From positions 36,929 through 100,928 of the forward strand of contig JAGFJA010000008.1 in NCBI GenBank assembly GCA_024103005.1: a DNA stretch of 64,000 nt, read 5' to 3'. Positions 11,901 to 18,800 of the stretch are shown here, piece after piece (within the stretch, counting starts at the first letter, position 1; each line of letters begins with the position of its first letter). The notes beneath the pieces were generated by a model, which saw nothing but the letters and a program-made list of their open reading frames with translations, ran no database searches and was not told the origin of the DNA. A program made the position numbers and the translations under genes. This stretch comes from Saprospiraceae bacterium. GTDB taxonomy: Bacteria > Bacteroidota > Bacteroidia > Chitinophagales > Saprospiraceae.

Positions 11901-12183
11901 GTGTAGCTATGGCGGTGGTCTTTGCCTTGTTTTTGTTGGCGATAGTTACCTGTCCCGGTCCAGATACCATTGACCAGGTCACGGACTGACCTGCCGCCAA
12001 GGTCCCAGAGGTCGCACCGTCTAATTCTATGGGCTGACCTGCACAAAAAGTACCACTGACACCTGCATTGACAGAGCAGTTTTGGGCGGATGCTGAATAA
12101 GAAAAAAATATAATTATTGCAATACTAAATGTAAATGCGCTTATCCTATTTAAAATTGGTAGTCGTAACATTTCAAGTATCAT
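5983..12183 (-). CDS. Giant Ig/PKD-like repeat protein with type IX (type B) sorting domain
   Basis: From the ATG at 12183 this encodes 2066 residues. A signal peptide (hydrophobic core FTFSIAIIIFFSYSASAQ) is followed by many Cys-containing, Gly/Thr-rich beta-sandwich repeats (recurring WTVxSG, NAGPDQ and GTYxFxYT patterns). The last ~95 residues form a CHU_C/gliding-type sorting domain (FSPNAFSPNYDGINDVF, VFDRWG, FGWDGSHRGK, PGVYVW, NGDVTIVR). It is predicted to be exported by Sec and then the type IX system to the surface. The frame is open upstream to 12480 through the DGR template repeat. That extension precedes the signal peptide, so 12183 (or 12171) is the likely start. It is the last gene of the minus-strand DGR block; its ligand is unknown. 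Confidence 0.85.
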   Translation of the reverse strand: MILEMLRLPILNRISAFTFSIAIIIFFSYSASAQNCSVNAGVSGTFCAGQPIELDGATSGTLAAGQSVTWSMVSGPGQVTIANKNKAKTTAIATQAGSYTFRLTTTCGQGGTVSQDVTHEVTPAAAPDAGPDQTVACFDGSGGITVTGYNTPPPGYIAYWTVSTGNGRVDGDVFYPDTSVIGYCGPTGGNFGLTYTMTNGKGCIYSDTKTVTVQEFVPELKLAFGGGCGKPNIVKATCKGNGTGTWSWISPAGGGGASFATPNAGETEIIGLQTGATYTVQYSFTGSCNNQTKTLTFTAPPRDKGVTNADCPNLGKTYKNIRYSSEAGYTGVAYLFFCGAPDTIFIEGSVANIGDDEVSVWSLNQSGCSFWTGLSEINPTLTQVSDNAMIFTNLTNGTYELEYQITCSAGCLTKYKVKIEIEAPGQKFTYHMSNDCADPNYTRYNLGCRGDKENVIWGDTHVHFVIPSDVIPVNGTTRYFLKDGSYKPISAPTGGENIEAVGDMCGNFSEHWFEYYLNIDKSSPSGTYIFNIPIVYGENESPCGESYATIIIDFSQPPKAANAGTDQYFCGTSGQLIGNDVPTPEWKLALKKPANAADPVLAGINSRTLDVSGMSSDAEYYFVYISHGGANCGDLTDTVKIGTSSAPPPQPNAGPDQNNLCFGSSMLLAATPSPTPLGAVGTWTVISPTTGRPPTFSDIHSPTATVYGLEANTVYVLRYTLWNKCGEKSDDVTITTNGMEGPAAAFAGSNQCLPMGTASADLRANAASPTGATGTWSAVAGNPTGAVIASPGSSETTVTGLTTGTYRFVWTISLPSSSCADSRDTVVITVGSKAEVDNEAIILCNQVLPTTINLQATPATGGIWQVLSGNATPSNPSSATTQVNNVDAGLYIFRWQVQKGACSSYKDVTVKVGGVIPAANAGADATLCASEDGIFTLSANAVAGVTGFWTVEDMAPGTPSAGAAFVNGSKITDANATIQLTPGSTRLRWTLLPGGLCNEQPTSDDIVINYVPKASFLSDTVKVCNSPLVSIAGVFPGDAGNGVWTKTSGPSAQILPKKQSTENPLIIELTGGTGTYKFLYTVQSSFCPTTSATLTVINSPLPAWPDLGPGDTICVKDAIFLHGSDLPDGYTAKWTYKSGPTSSGQAKFAPDNTSQNVEFSPVQTGRYEFNYTITNGGCSVDAFVSDSVRVSTLNAGIDQAACGITSASLGTAPSGAVWVAEPGNPATATVNATTGEVTGMTANGDYFFRLEENSGDRCYDVVKVTRKPSPTVQLTSLPENTLCQGGSLTLQGNGSGDGTLTYTWQVGNSPTGPFSNTGTNSTDLSPNTNTVGDKYYRIILQSGSGCKDTTTTTKVTVVAQPNLTTQPQNITACEGDALQLMGTGGGGVPPLTYQWQSGTSSTGLWADVSGAVNSSYQPIVSGGSSAWYRLIVSSAGVGCNDAQSTPAQVMVHKPPILSAADTASVCNAAGNSETTIIDFSDKITQGDPSSVSWMSIDIAEPPGPWTAKDFTAVAPGVYRFVATTTNAMAPCPEAKDTILITVKECCPIICTNEYNQPLCNLNNTPLDLSTLICPGTQQGSWFLTAGPGVTNPKPLNGTFNPFNQQAGAYTITYELTNTPAGCPMSSSEIIQVIQQPTAGAANTFTPVCTGRDTVITLGDMLSGEDTFGTWQSGDLPAGSIDNTQGTLSLTNVPGGTYHLKYTVPGAGSCPSDEVEVTIVLKPTPIAYAGDDQIIDCHSPQAMVGDSQNSVQNADINRTTITGQMLDDPKQAVQTIVTPGLYLVSLTNPDGCTDTDTVEVRVGAAFIQDVSGASMPNICHSDNKGSIHISHIDGGTPPFTYSLSGPISKENVSGLFDDLPPGSYQIKITDANGCITYRDYTVDNPPPIQLDIEGDTLIHCQDTIVLTVVTDLDPSEIEQVLWYAGQKLIEDASGLIENVTEHRSAYYLVRLKNRSGCEIETRINIKYDNEIPYFSPNAFSPNYDGINDVFKLYFDERVYSVRSFRVFDRWGALMCEQQDIDPRNANFGWDGSHRGKPMDPGVYVWIAEVDGCDGRQLFLNGDVTIVR

Positions 12184-12217
12184 AAATTTTATATTAAAAA
12201 ATTTTAAATCAAGTAAT

Positions 12218-12240
12218 AAAAAAGGGCATTCGAGGCTGCC
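12218..12240 (-). terminator. Weak candidate terminator after the DGR template repeat
   Basis: On the minus strand a short GGCA...TGCC stem (12237-12240 with 12225-12228) is followed by six T residues. It lies between the TR and the giant gene and could define the 3' end of the TR RNA. The stem is only 4-5 bp, so support is weak. Confidence 0.3.
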
Positions 12241-12321
12241 TCTACTTACCTTTTTTTCTTCAAAATAATTTCGACAAGTGGTACTTGTACCGGACACAAT
12301 TTTGTTCGATTGCGGACACCC

Positions 12322-12337
12322 ATCCTTGCATTTGAGC
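12322..12337. repeat. 16-bp TR-flank copy of the VR-flank sequence (inverted)
   Basis: Read on the minus strand, GCTCAAATGCAAGGAT begins at the last base of the TR and runs out of it. The same 16 bases occur on the plus strand at 13996-14011, in the hairpin downstream of the VR. In the transcribed (minus) sense, the two copies are therefore reverse complements. Identity stops at both ends of the 16 bases. Confidence 0.85.
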
Positions 12338-12460
12338 TGGGAGACGAGGCGGAAGCCAATATTGTTGTTGCGGTTGTCAGGGTTGTTGTTGTTGCGGTTA
12401 GACACCGTACAATTCGTGGCATCGTTGTTCCAATTGCCACTGCGATTGACCCGGTTCACG
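12337..12460 (-). repeat. DGR template repeat (TR)
   Basis: These 124 bases align without gaps to the VR at 14029-14152. There are 17 differences. Every one is at a TR adenine (minus-strand sense): 13 A-to-T, 2 A-to-C and 2 A-to-G. The 87 non-adenine positions are identical. The TR has 37 adenines, many in AAC/AAT (Asn) codons, the usual hypermutation-prone codons of DGR templates. It overlaps the last 5 bases of the reverse transcriptase gene region (stop codon at 12456-12458). It lies directly downstream of that gene and presumably acts as a non-coding RNA copied by the reverse transcriptase. Confidence 0.95.
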
Positions 12461-13454
12461 ACTCTATAAATTGTATCCATTTCGTTAAATATTTTTGTAC
12501 ATCAGCCTGTCTAATAAAAGCTGATAGAGCATTTATTTTTTGTTGAAATTGTCCTTCATTGAGTATATTTTGCTTCCAGAGATAATCATAAAGCATATAT
12601 TTTTTTTGAAACCTATTTTTACTTTTGGATAACAAACTAATCTTGTTTTCTCGAATTTTATAACCCAAAAAAGGTATCCCACAGGCTATCTTGCCCAACA
12701 CGGGTTGTTTCAAGCTTAGATTAAGATAGTCCTTTGAATATGCCAAAATGGAAAGGTATATATCCAATAGCCTTTTCTTACTTTTGTCTATGTAGAGCGT
12801 ATCATCCATATACCTGTAATATCTGTATGGACGCTCTTTTTCTATGACATGATGATCCATGCCACTCAAATAATGATTAGCAAAGTACTGACTTGTCAGG
12901 TTGCCGATAGGTAAGCCTCTGCCCGGCAATACATGGTAGCTATCTAACAGTTTGCAATATAATCTTAGTAAGGAGGCATCTTTAAATAGCCGATTTAGCA
13001 TTTGATATAGAATAATGTGATCTATCGAATCAAAGTATTTTTTAAAATCCAGCTTTAGAAAGTAATAGGAATTGCGTGCACTGTCTTTAACAGCATTGAT
13101 TGCTCTTTTGACTCCTTTGCCCAATCGACACGCATAGTTGTGATATATCTGACCTCTTTCAAAATAAGGGTGACATATATTGATAATAGCATGATGTACT
13201 ACTTTTTGCTCGAACGGTGCTGCGCTTATGATTCTCTCTTTTGGCTCGAATACCTTAAAGTAGTTATAATCTCCAAACTCAAAGCTGTCAGTAAGCAACC
13301 TCTCTCTGATATGCGATAAGTTGAAGTCGAGTTGGGACTGAAAGAGTAAGACTTGTGTACTCATAGTCTTGCCCCTGCGTGCTTTAAGGTAAGCAAGCCT
13401 TAGATTATCTATATCGGCTATCTGTGGGATAATATGATTGGCTCTAACGGGCAT
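12456..13454 (-). CDS. DGR reverse transcriptase
   Basis: The protein has 332 residues. Motif A is FLKLDFKKYFDSID (132-145). The DGR-type motif is GRGLPIGNLTSQYFAN (178-193), and its GxxxSQ variant distinguishes DGR enzymes from group II intron and retron enzymes. The catalytic YMDD is at 215-218, and FLGYK (262-266) follows. The size fits the family, with no maturase or endonuclease domain. The enzyme copies the TR RNA with errors at adenines, and the cDNA replaces the VR. The start at 13454 overlaps the HRDC gene by 11 bases, indicating translational coupling. The TR starts at its stop codon. The family assignment follows from motif and context; activity is inferred. Confidence 0.96.
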   Translation of the reverse strand: MPVRANHIIPQIADIDNLRLAYLKARRGKTMSTQVLLFQSQLDFNLSHIRERLLTDSFEFGDYNYFKVFEPKERIISAAPFEQKVVHHAIINICHPYFERGQIYHNYACRLGKGVKRAINAVKDSARNSYYFLKLDFKKYFDSIDHIILYQMLNRLFKDASLLRLYCKLLDSYHVLPGRGLPIGNLTSQYFANHYLSGMDHHVIEKERPYRYYRYMDDTLYIDKSKKRLLDIYLSILAYSKDYLNLSLKQPVLGKIACGIPFLGYKIRENKISLLSKSKNRFQKKYMLYDYLWKQNILNEGQFQQKINALSAFIRQADVQKYLTKWIQFIES

Positions 13455-13893
13455 CAGCTATATCATTGATAACTTGTACGATAGCAGGAGCATACAACTC
13501 TACTTTTTTCTCTCCGATGCCCTTTATACTCTTAATTTCGGCTGGAGTGATGGCATCCAGTAAGGCTATTTTTGACAATTCCTCATCTGTAAAAATGGCA
13601 TAAGCAGGAAGATTGCTTGATTTAGAAGCCTCTCTGCGCCATTCTCTGAGTTTGGAAAATATAGTAAACTTATCCGGTGGAAGCACATCCTTATAATCTA
13701 CCTTTTCTCGAGTAGTCTGCAGAGCCATCCCTCCCTCATAATACTTTATACAGAAGCACCAGTAAGATCCATTGGGACCGGCTACGATCTGCTGTATTGT
13801 TTCGAGCACCTTTACACTTCTGAGAAACTTGTTCATCTCATCCGCATCTTCTGTTTTGGTGACCGGAATAGTATATAATTTGATTTGTAGCAT
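13444..13893 (-). CDS. HRDC-domain DGR accessory protein
   Basis: This encodes 149 residues. The C-terminal half (about 76-147) is an HRDC domain: FSKLREWRREASKSSNLPAY, then FTDEELSKIA and IKGIGEKKVELYAP. HRDC domains bind nucleic acid and are common at the C-termini of RecQ helicases and RNase D. The N-terminal 75 residues (YTIPVTKTEDADEMNKFLRS, then WCFCIKYYE) resemble no enzyme I know. The gene sits between the variable protein and the reverse transcriptase and overlaps the latter by 11 bases. No Avd-like four-helix protein is present, so this gene probably fills the accessory role, perhaps binding the TR RNA or cDNA. HRDC proteins have been noted as an alternative DGR accessory class; the specific role is inferred. 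Confidence 0.88.
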   Translation of the reverse strand: MLQIKLYTIPVTKTEDADEMNKFLRSVKVLETIQQIVAGPNGSYWCFCIKYYEGGMALQTTREKVDYKDVLPPDKFTIFSKLREWRREASKSSNLPAYAIFTDEELSKIALLDAITPAEIKSIKGIGEKKVELYAPAIVQVINDIADAR

Positions 13894-13945
13894 GACTTCG
13901 TCTAATTATTTATTCTCATGTTGTCTTTTTTTCAATTTTTTTTGA

Positions 13946-13990
13946 CTTTCAGTCCTTTGGCTCCGCTCCACTCCGTCCTTTGGCTGAAAG
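13946..13990. repeat. Inverted/direct repeat structure downstream of the VR
   Basis: CTTTCAG (13946-13952) and CTGAAAG (13984-13990) form a 7-bp inverted repeat. It encloses two direct copies of GTCCTTTGGCT (13952-13962 and 13975-13985). It lies between the variable-protein gene and the HRDC gene. No T-run follows on the minus strand, so it is not a clear terminator. It may be target-site structure or an RNA element in the polycistronic message. Confidence 0.6.
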
Positions 13991-13991
13991 C

Positions 13992-14011
13992 CCTTGCTCA
14001 AATGCAAGGAT
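13992..14011. repeat. Hairpin downstream of the VR, sharing 16 bp with the TR flank
   Basis: CCTTGC (13992-13997) and GCAAGG (14004-14009) make a 6-bp stem with a 6-base loop, starting about 20 bases beyond the VR end. A hairpin or cruciform downstream of the VR is known to help target recognition in the Bordetella phage DGR. This one differs in sequence and loop. The segment 13996-14011 is the inverted partner of 12322-12337. Confidence 0.7.
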
Positions 14012-14025
14012 CGAGTCCAACAATC

Positions 14026-14856
14026 TCACTGGGAGACGAGGCGGAAGCCAAGAATGTTGTAGCGGTAGTCAGGGTAGTTGAGGTTGCGGTAAGACACCGT
14101 ACAATTCGCGGCAACGAAGTACCAATAGCCACCGCGATAGACCCGGTACACGCCATTGCCAGGTAAGAGATCTCCACAATCTTGATAATAATACTGTCCT
14201 CCAAACACACAAAAAGTCCATTCAAACACATTGCCACTCATGTCATAGAGACCGAGTTCATTGGGCTTTAGCTTGCCGACGGGTTTAGTTCCATTCGGCG
14301 TATTATTGCCTGAATACCATGCCACCTCATCAATATTGTTGCTGCCTGAGTAGGTATATCCATGACTTAGTGTACCGCCTGATGCCGCATACTGCCACTC
14401 TGTCTCCAATGGTAGTCGGTAGCCATTAGCATCCTCTTTCTCAAAGGAATCGAATGGTTTACCCTTTCCACTTCCAGCATAGTCATCCACTTTAGTGATG
14501 ACTATGGTGCAAGCTTTATCTTTATAATATCGTGGTGTACGTCCTTTGATACGGCTTAGTTCATTGCAAAAGATGACACTACTGTACCAGTCCACTCTCT
14601 CTACCGGGTTATCAGGCTTACCGCCAAAACCTGACGGATTATCACCCATGACTTCCTGCCACAGCCGCTGTGTTACCTCATACTTGCTGCAATAAAAGTC
14701 GTGCAGGAGTACATATTTTGATTCATCATGTTTCATCATCATGGTTCCTCCTTGTACGAAGACCATCTCGGACTCGAGGGTGGCGAGGGAGGTTTGGGCA
14801 ATACAATGGTTTGCCGTGAAAAGAGAAAAAAACAAAAAGTAGAGTTTAAGTCGCAT
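14026..14856 (-). CDS. Exported FGE-sulfatase-fold (C-type-lectin-like) DGR variable protein
   Basis: This encodes 276 residues from the ATG at 14856, chosen because a signal peptide follows at once (MRLKLYFLFFSLF..., cleavage near Ala20-Gln21). An in-frame ATG at 14955 would add 33 residues before it. The rest is a formylglycine-generating-enzyme/SUMF1 domain: MVFVQGG (31-37), YEVTQRLW (59-66), YRLPLETEWQYAA (146-158), GLYDMSGNVFEW (202-213), RGGYW (241-245) and GFRLVSQ (270-276). The last 41 residues are the DGR variable region. Only one Cys (Cys252) lies in the segment holding the catalytic pair of true FGEs, so it is more likely a binding protein than an enzyme. There is no lipobox or type IX domain, so the location is periplasmic or Sec-exported by an unseen route. 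Confidence 0.93.
   Translation of the reverse strand: MRLKLYFLFFSLFTANHCIAQTSLATLESEMVFVQGGTMMMKHDESKYVLLHDFYCSKYEVTQRLWQEVMGDNPSGFGGKPDNPVERVDWYSSVIFCNELSRIKGRTPRYYKDKACTIVITKVDDYAGSGKGKPFDSFEKEDANGYRLPLETEWQYAASGGTLSHGYTYSGSNNIDEVAWYSGNNTPNGTKPVGKLKPNELGLYDMSGNVFEWTFCVFGGQYYYQDCGDLLPGNGVYRVYRGGYWYFVAANCTVSYRNLNYPDYRYNILGFRLVSQ
14029..14152 (-). repeat. DGR variable repeat (VR)
   Basis: This is the 3' end of the variable-protein gene, ending exactly before its stop codon. It matches the TR except at 17 TR adenines. The substitutions change 14 residues, mostly Asn to Tyr, with Phe, Leu, Val, Ile, Gly and Ala changes. The invariant frame is RV.R.G.W...A.NCTVS.R, then PD.R...GFRLVSQ. The terminal 23 bases (14029-14051) are identical to the TR and GC-rich, in the position of the initiation-of-mutagenic-homing element. 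Confidence 0.95.
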
Positions 14857-14990
14857 AAATCCACTACTAATAGTATTGGAGCATACGCAACATTCTCTTG
14901 TGCCTCTTAGCCTGGCACTGATTCCGTTTTTATTTTTTCTTTCGCTGAAAAACATAGATTAAATTATTTATTGGTTATGTATAAATCCCC

Positions 14991-15737
14991 TCACAACCTC
15001 CTCACCATCTCCCCCCAATACTTATCGCCCACACCCAAGGTCTTCACTTTACTGCCCATCCTTACTTCCACCGTCCGATCTTCCTTGTTAAGCCTTGTGA
15101 TGAAGTCTCTGTTGACGGCATTGGTGCGGCTGATACGGATGAAGGTGGTGGGGAAGATTTCTTCTAAGCATTGGTTGAGGGTATAGTCGATGGTATGTGT
15201 ATCCCGATTGGAGACGACGTATGTATTTCCGCTACCTGCAACCTCTAAGTAGATTACCTGATTAAAGTCAATGCGTATCAGATTCCTTCGACTGCTAACA
15301 AAGGTATGACTCCGGCTATCAGCCATATTTGAAGATGAACTTTTCTTGGATTGGGCTGCGATCAGCGCATCCACTGCCTTGCGGAGTTTTTCTTCACCCA
15401 TGTCCTTATAGGGCTTGACCAGGTACTGTACTATATGGCTATGATAGTCGTTGAGAGCCGTCATGACATATTCCGGAAATCCGGTAGTTACGACGATGTT
15501 CGGTATCTGTATGGTATTCTGCTTGAGCCGATCCAACAGATAAAAAATGTCTCCACCTATCAACTTGATATCCATAAATGCCGAATCCGGCTGTTTCTCG
15601 GAGATAAGCCGATATGCTTCGTTGACACTCACGGCCTCACCAATAATTTCTACCTCCTCAAAGCGACCGAGATACCTCTTTAAGTCCATGCGCAGCGCAT
15701 CCTCATCCTCCAGTACAATACATCTTAACTTAGACAC
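14991..15737 (-). CDS. LytTR-family response regulator
   Basis: The protein has 248 residues. The receiver domain has an acidic pocket at Glu10/Asp11 and the phospho-acceptor Asp56 (SAFMDIKL), with VTTGF and Lys108-Pro near VKPY. The LytTR DNA-binding domain follows at about 143-245 (VIYLEVAGSGNTYVV, then FIRISRTNAVNRDFI). It is the expected partner of the LytS-like kinase encoded immediately upstream; the two are separated by an 86-base spacer with 7-bp tandem repeats. LytTR proteins bind direct repeats, usually about 21 bp apart. Such repeats precede the kinase gene, suggesting autoregulation. It is 135 bases upstream of the variable-protein gene, so it may control the DGR operon. Confidence 0.92.
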   Translation of the reverse strand: MSKLRCIVLEDEDALRMDLKRYLGRFEEVEIIGEAVSVNEAYRLISEKQPDSAFMDIKLIGGDIFYLLDRLKQNTIQIPNIVVTTGFPEYVMTALNDYHSHIVQYLVKPYKDMGEEKLRKAVDALIAAQSKKSSSSNMADSRSHTFVSSRRNLIRIDFNQVIYLEVAGSGNTYVVSNRDTHTIDYTLNQCLEEIFPTTFIRISRTNAVNRDFITRLNKEDRTVEVRMGSKVKTLGVGDKYWGEMVRRL

Positions 15738-15780
15738 TATTTATTTAATTACGAATTATCAATTAATCATTAACCTTTTA

Positions 15781-15829
15781 CCATTAACCATTAACCATTA
15801 ACCTACACCCTACACCCTACACCCTACAC
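15781..15829. repeat. Two adjoining 7-bp tandem arrays between kinase and regulator genes
   Basis: Three copies of CCATTAA (15781-15801) run directly into four copies of CCTACAC (15802-15829). The last plus-strand unit contains the kinase stop codon (15824-15826). Copy-number changes would alter the distance to the regulator start codon without changing either protein. Confidence 0.9.
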
Positions 15830-18800
15830 CACATATTCATACTCCTTTGGGATCCGTATTTCTACCCGGGTACCATAGCCACTGCCATCATCCCGCAGGA
15901 ATATCTTGTCTATATAGGTCTGTGATATCTTCATTTTGTTTTTCTTGTTATAGATCCTCTCCAATTCCGAGAGCATGGTCGTGCCATTTTGTGTCCCCTT
16001 GGATCCCATGCGATTAGCTGCTTCCCTACCGACGCCATCATCCTCGATATCAATTTCCACATATTCGCCAGCGTCTTTCACACGGATACTTACAGTACCG
16101 GAGCCATCATCATTGTTCCTGATTCCGTGTTCGACGGCATTCTCCGCATGGATCTGGATGATCATGATAGGCACCATTACCTCTTTAAGATCTGATAATT
16201 CAGCAAGGTCCATTACTTGAATTTTGAGCCGATCTCCGAAGCGAACCTTCTGAATATATAGGTAATTTGAAGCCAACAGAAGTTCGTTTTCCAAAGAATG
16301 AAAGCTGATCTTCCTGCGACTATTGCGAAATACCGTACTGATATTTTCTGCCAGCCTGCCGATTACTTTTACGGCTTCCTGATCGTCATCCACCCTAATC
16401 TGCAGCCATTGTAAGGTATTGTTGATAAAGTGGGGGTTGAGCTGGTTGACGATGGCATGTACCCGAAGCATATCCTTCTCCTTACTCATAATCTCTACTT
16501 CAGTTTCTTTTTGTGAAAGCATAAGTTGCTGGCTATAAATTTTTCTCTGCTTTTGGTTTAAAAATAAAACAATAGCAAGTACCAAAATCATTGAAGCCAA
16601 CCAAACCTGCCATTTGAGCCACCAAGGGGGTGAAATTTGGAATGAAACGGTTTTTGATAAGGAATAATGTCCATCTACAACTATACGCACAGAAAATGTA
16701 TATCGACCTGAGTTCAAATTAAAGTATGCGATACTTCCATCGCGTGAAGGTTTACTCCACGGTTCATTGTTTAGCCTCCATTGGTAAAATACATTATCAT
16801 AAAGGAGGCTATCCGGAGGTGTACTGAAGTAAATTTTAATCGAAGGGTTACGGAAACTAAGATTTATAGCATTAAAATTTTTGAGATATAGATATTTCCC
16901 ATTCCTTATACTATCGATAGAAAGCCTTTTATTCCAAGTAGCTTGAACGTATTTAGTAGGATCATGACGGAAGATACCATTGTCAGTAAGTAACCAGAAA
17001 CACCCATCTGCGGATTTGAAGTGCCCGTTTTGCATAACTGATCCTCCCGGAAAATTACCCATTGACTCAGTAAAGACTCCATGGAATGTGATATTTTTTT
17101 TATTTTTCGAATAAAACGCATTAAGGTTGACCAAATAATAACCCATATCATTTCCCACTAATAAAGTAGAATCATCAATCATTCTTGTAAGTTTTATATG
17201 GGAATTTCCGATATAATCTTCACCCATTTTTACATAATGATTTTTCAACTTGAAATCTTGACCGATAGCTTTTCTGTTTTCAAAAAAATAAAGACCTTTC
17301 GTACTACCTATCCATAAATTTCCATGCGAATCTTCTTCGATGCTTGTGGCACCAATATTTTCTTTGTCATCAGTGACTAACCAGTTTACTATCTTTTTGG
17401 TCGTTGTATCATACATAGAGATACCCTGTGAACTTCGAGTCATCCAATATCTTCCAAAGGTATCTTGTAGTGCACATATCACATTTGTTAGCCGAAGTCC
17501 TTTCGATGCATTTATATGCAAGTACAAGTTCTTTTCAGACAGATCGAGATCTGTCTTGTAGATTTTTAAGCCGTCATTAAAGGTGCCTTGCATCAGACGT
17601 CCGCTATTATCTCGTCCAAAGAATATGGCAGGGTTTTTCTTTGGAATAAAGCTCCAAGAGTTGTTTTTTATACGGACAATTCCTGGGATATTCTTTAATC
17701 CATTTACTTTTGGATTTCTTTCAAGATTAAACACCATCGAACCATCAGAGCATTGCATGGCCATATCATCAAAAAATGCTTCATCCAAGCTTGTGAACGA
17801 TGGAGGAGGCATTTGTAATCCGTAACCATCAAAAAATCGCACTCCTTTACCATAGCTTGCCATCCAAAGTTTACCATCGGGAGCCTGAGATAGCGCCCAT
17901 GTTTCATTCATATAATTAGAGGCTCCAACAGGAATACAATACTGATAACACAAGACTTTTTGAACATTACTTTCTGTCCCTATCCAGTAATTTCCGGCCG
18001 CATCTTTGGTCCATACTTTAGGTACAAAATTTGATCTGAAAGTAAGAGCGTTTACTATGTGATGATTTCGAATATCGTATTCTTGTAAAAGATAGTGATT
18101 CTTCTCGGCAAGTGACCAGATGATGTAATAACGGCCGTACGGAAAATCAAAATTCATTCCTCTATATCTCGATTTAATTTTCTTGGAAGGACCATATGGA
18201 GAATGCAAATAGGAAGGGTTAATTAGAGATTTTTTCCCATGGTTATACCTATAAATATCGCCATTTTCATTGGTAAAATACTGGTCCGGATCGACAAAGC
18301 CAAATATATTAGGAGCATTAAAAAAGGACAAGTTAGAGGTATTTAATCGAGTAAACCCTTTCTCGTTCACCAGATACATTGATTTTTTATCAGTGAGATA
18401 TAAAGTATTCTTTAGTTGATTTTTATAAACAGATGCATCTTTATTAAAGGTTATCTCACTACTAATCACAAAAGTATCTTTTGCCGGAACATTTTTGAGG
18501 ATCGTCCAGGTGTCACCCTTTTTCAGCAAACATGATCGCCTCCCATCTTTTTCGAAAAACATACCTCTTATAGAACTACCCGAAAAAAAATAATTCTTTA
18601 TACCGTGCGAATTTATCAGATCAAGATACGGGGAATCTGAATGCACTATCCAAATATTACCTTGATAATCTTCATAAAACTCTCCACAACACACCGATGA
18701 TAATCCGTCATTCAACGAATAATTAACCCATCTGCTACCATCATACATACTCACCCCGTTAGAGTATCCAAAAGACCAGATCCTCCCACGTGAATCTCTT

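Noticed and set aside
12278..12469. Plus-strand open frames across the TR
   Set aside because: They are shadows of the Asn-rich TR read on the opposite strand, with no start context or family features.
13946..13990. Terminator between the variable-protein gene and the HRDC gene
   Set aside because: The inverted repeat is not followed by a T run on the transcribed strand, so readthrough into HRDC and RT is more likely.
15781..15829. Possible CRISPR array
   Set aside because: The units are contiguous 7-bp tandem repeats without spacers, and no cas genes are nearby.
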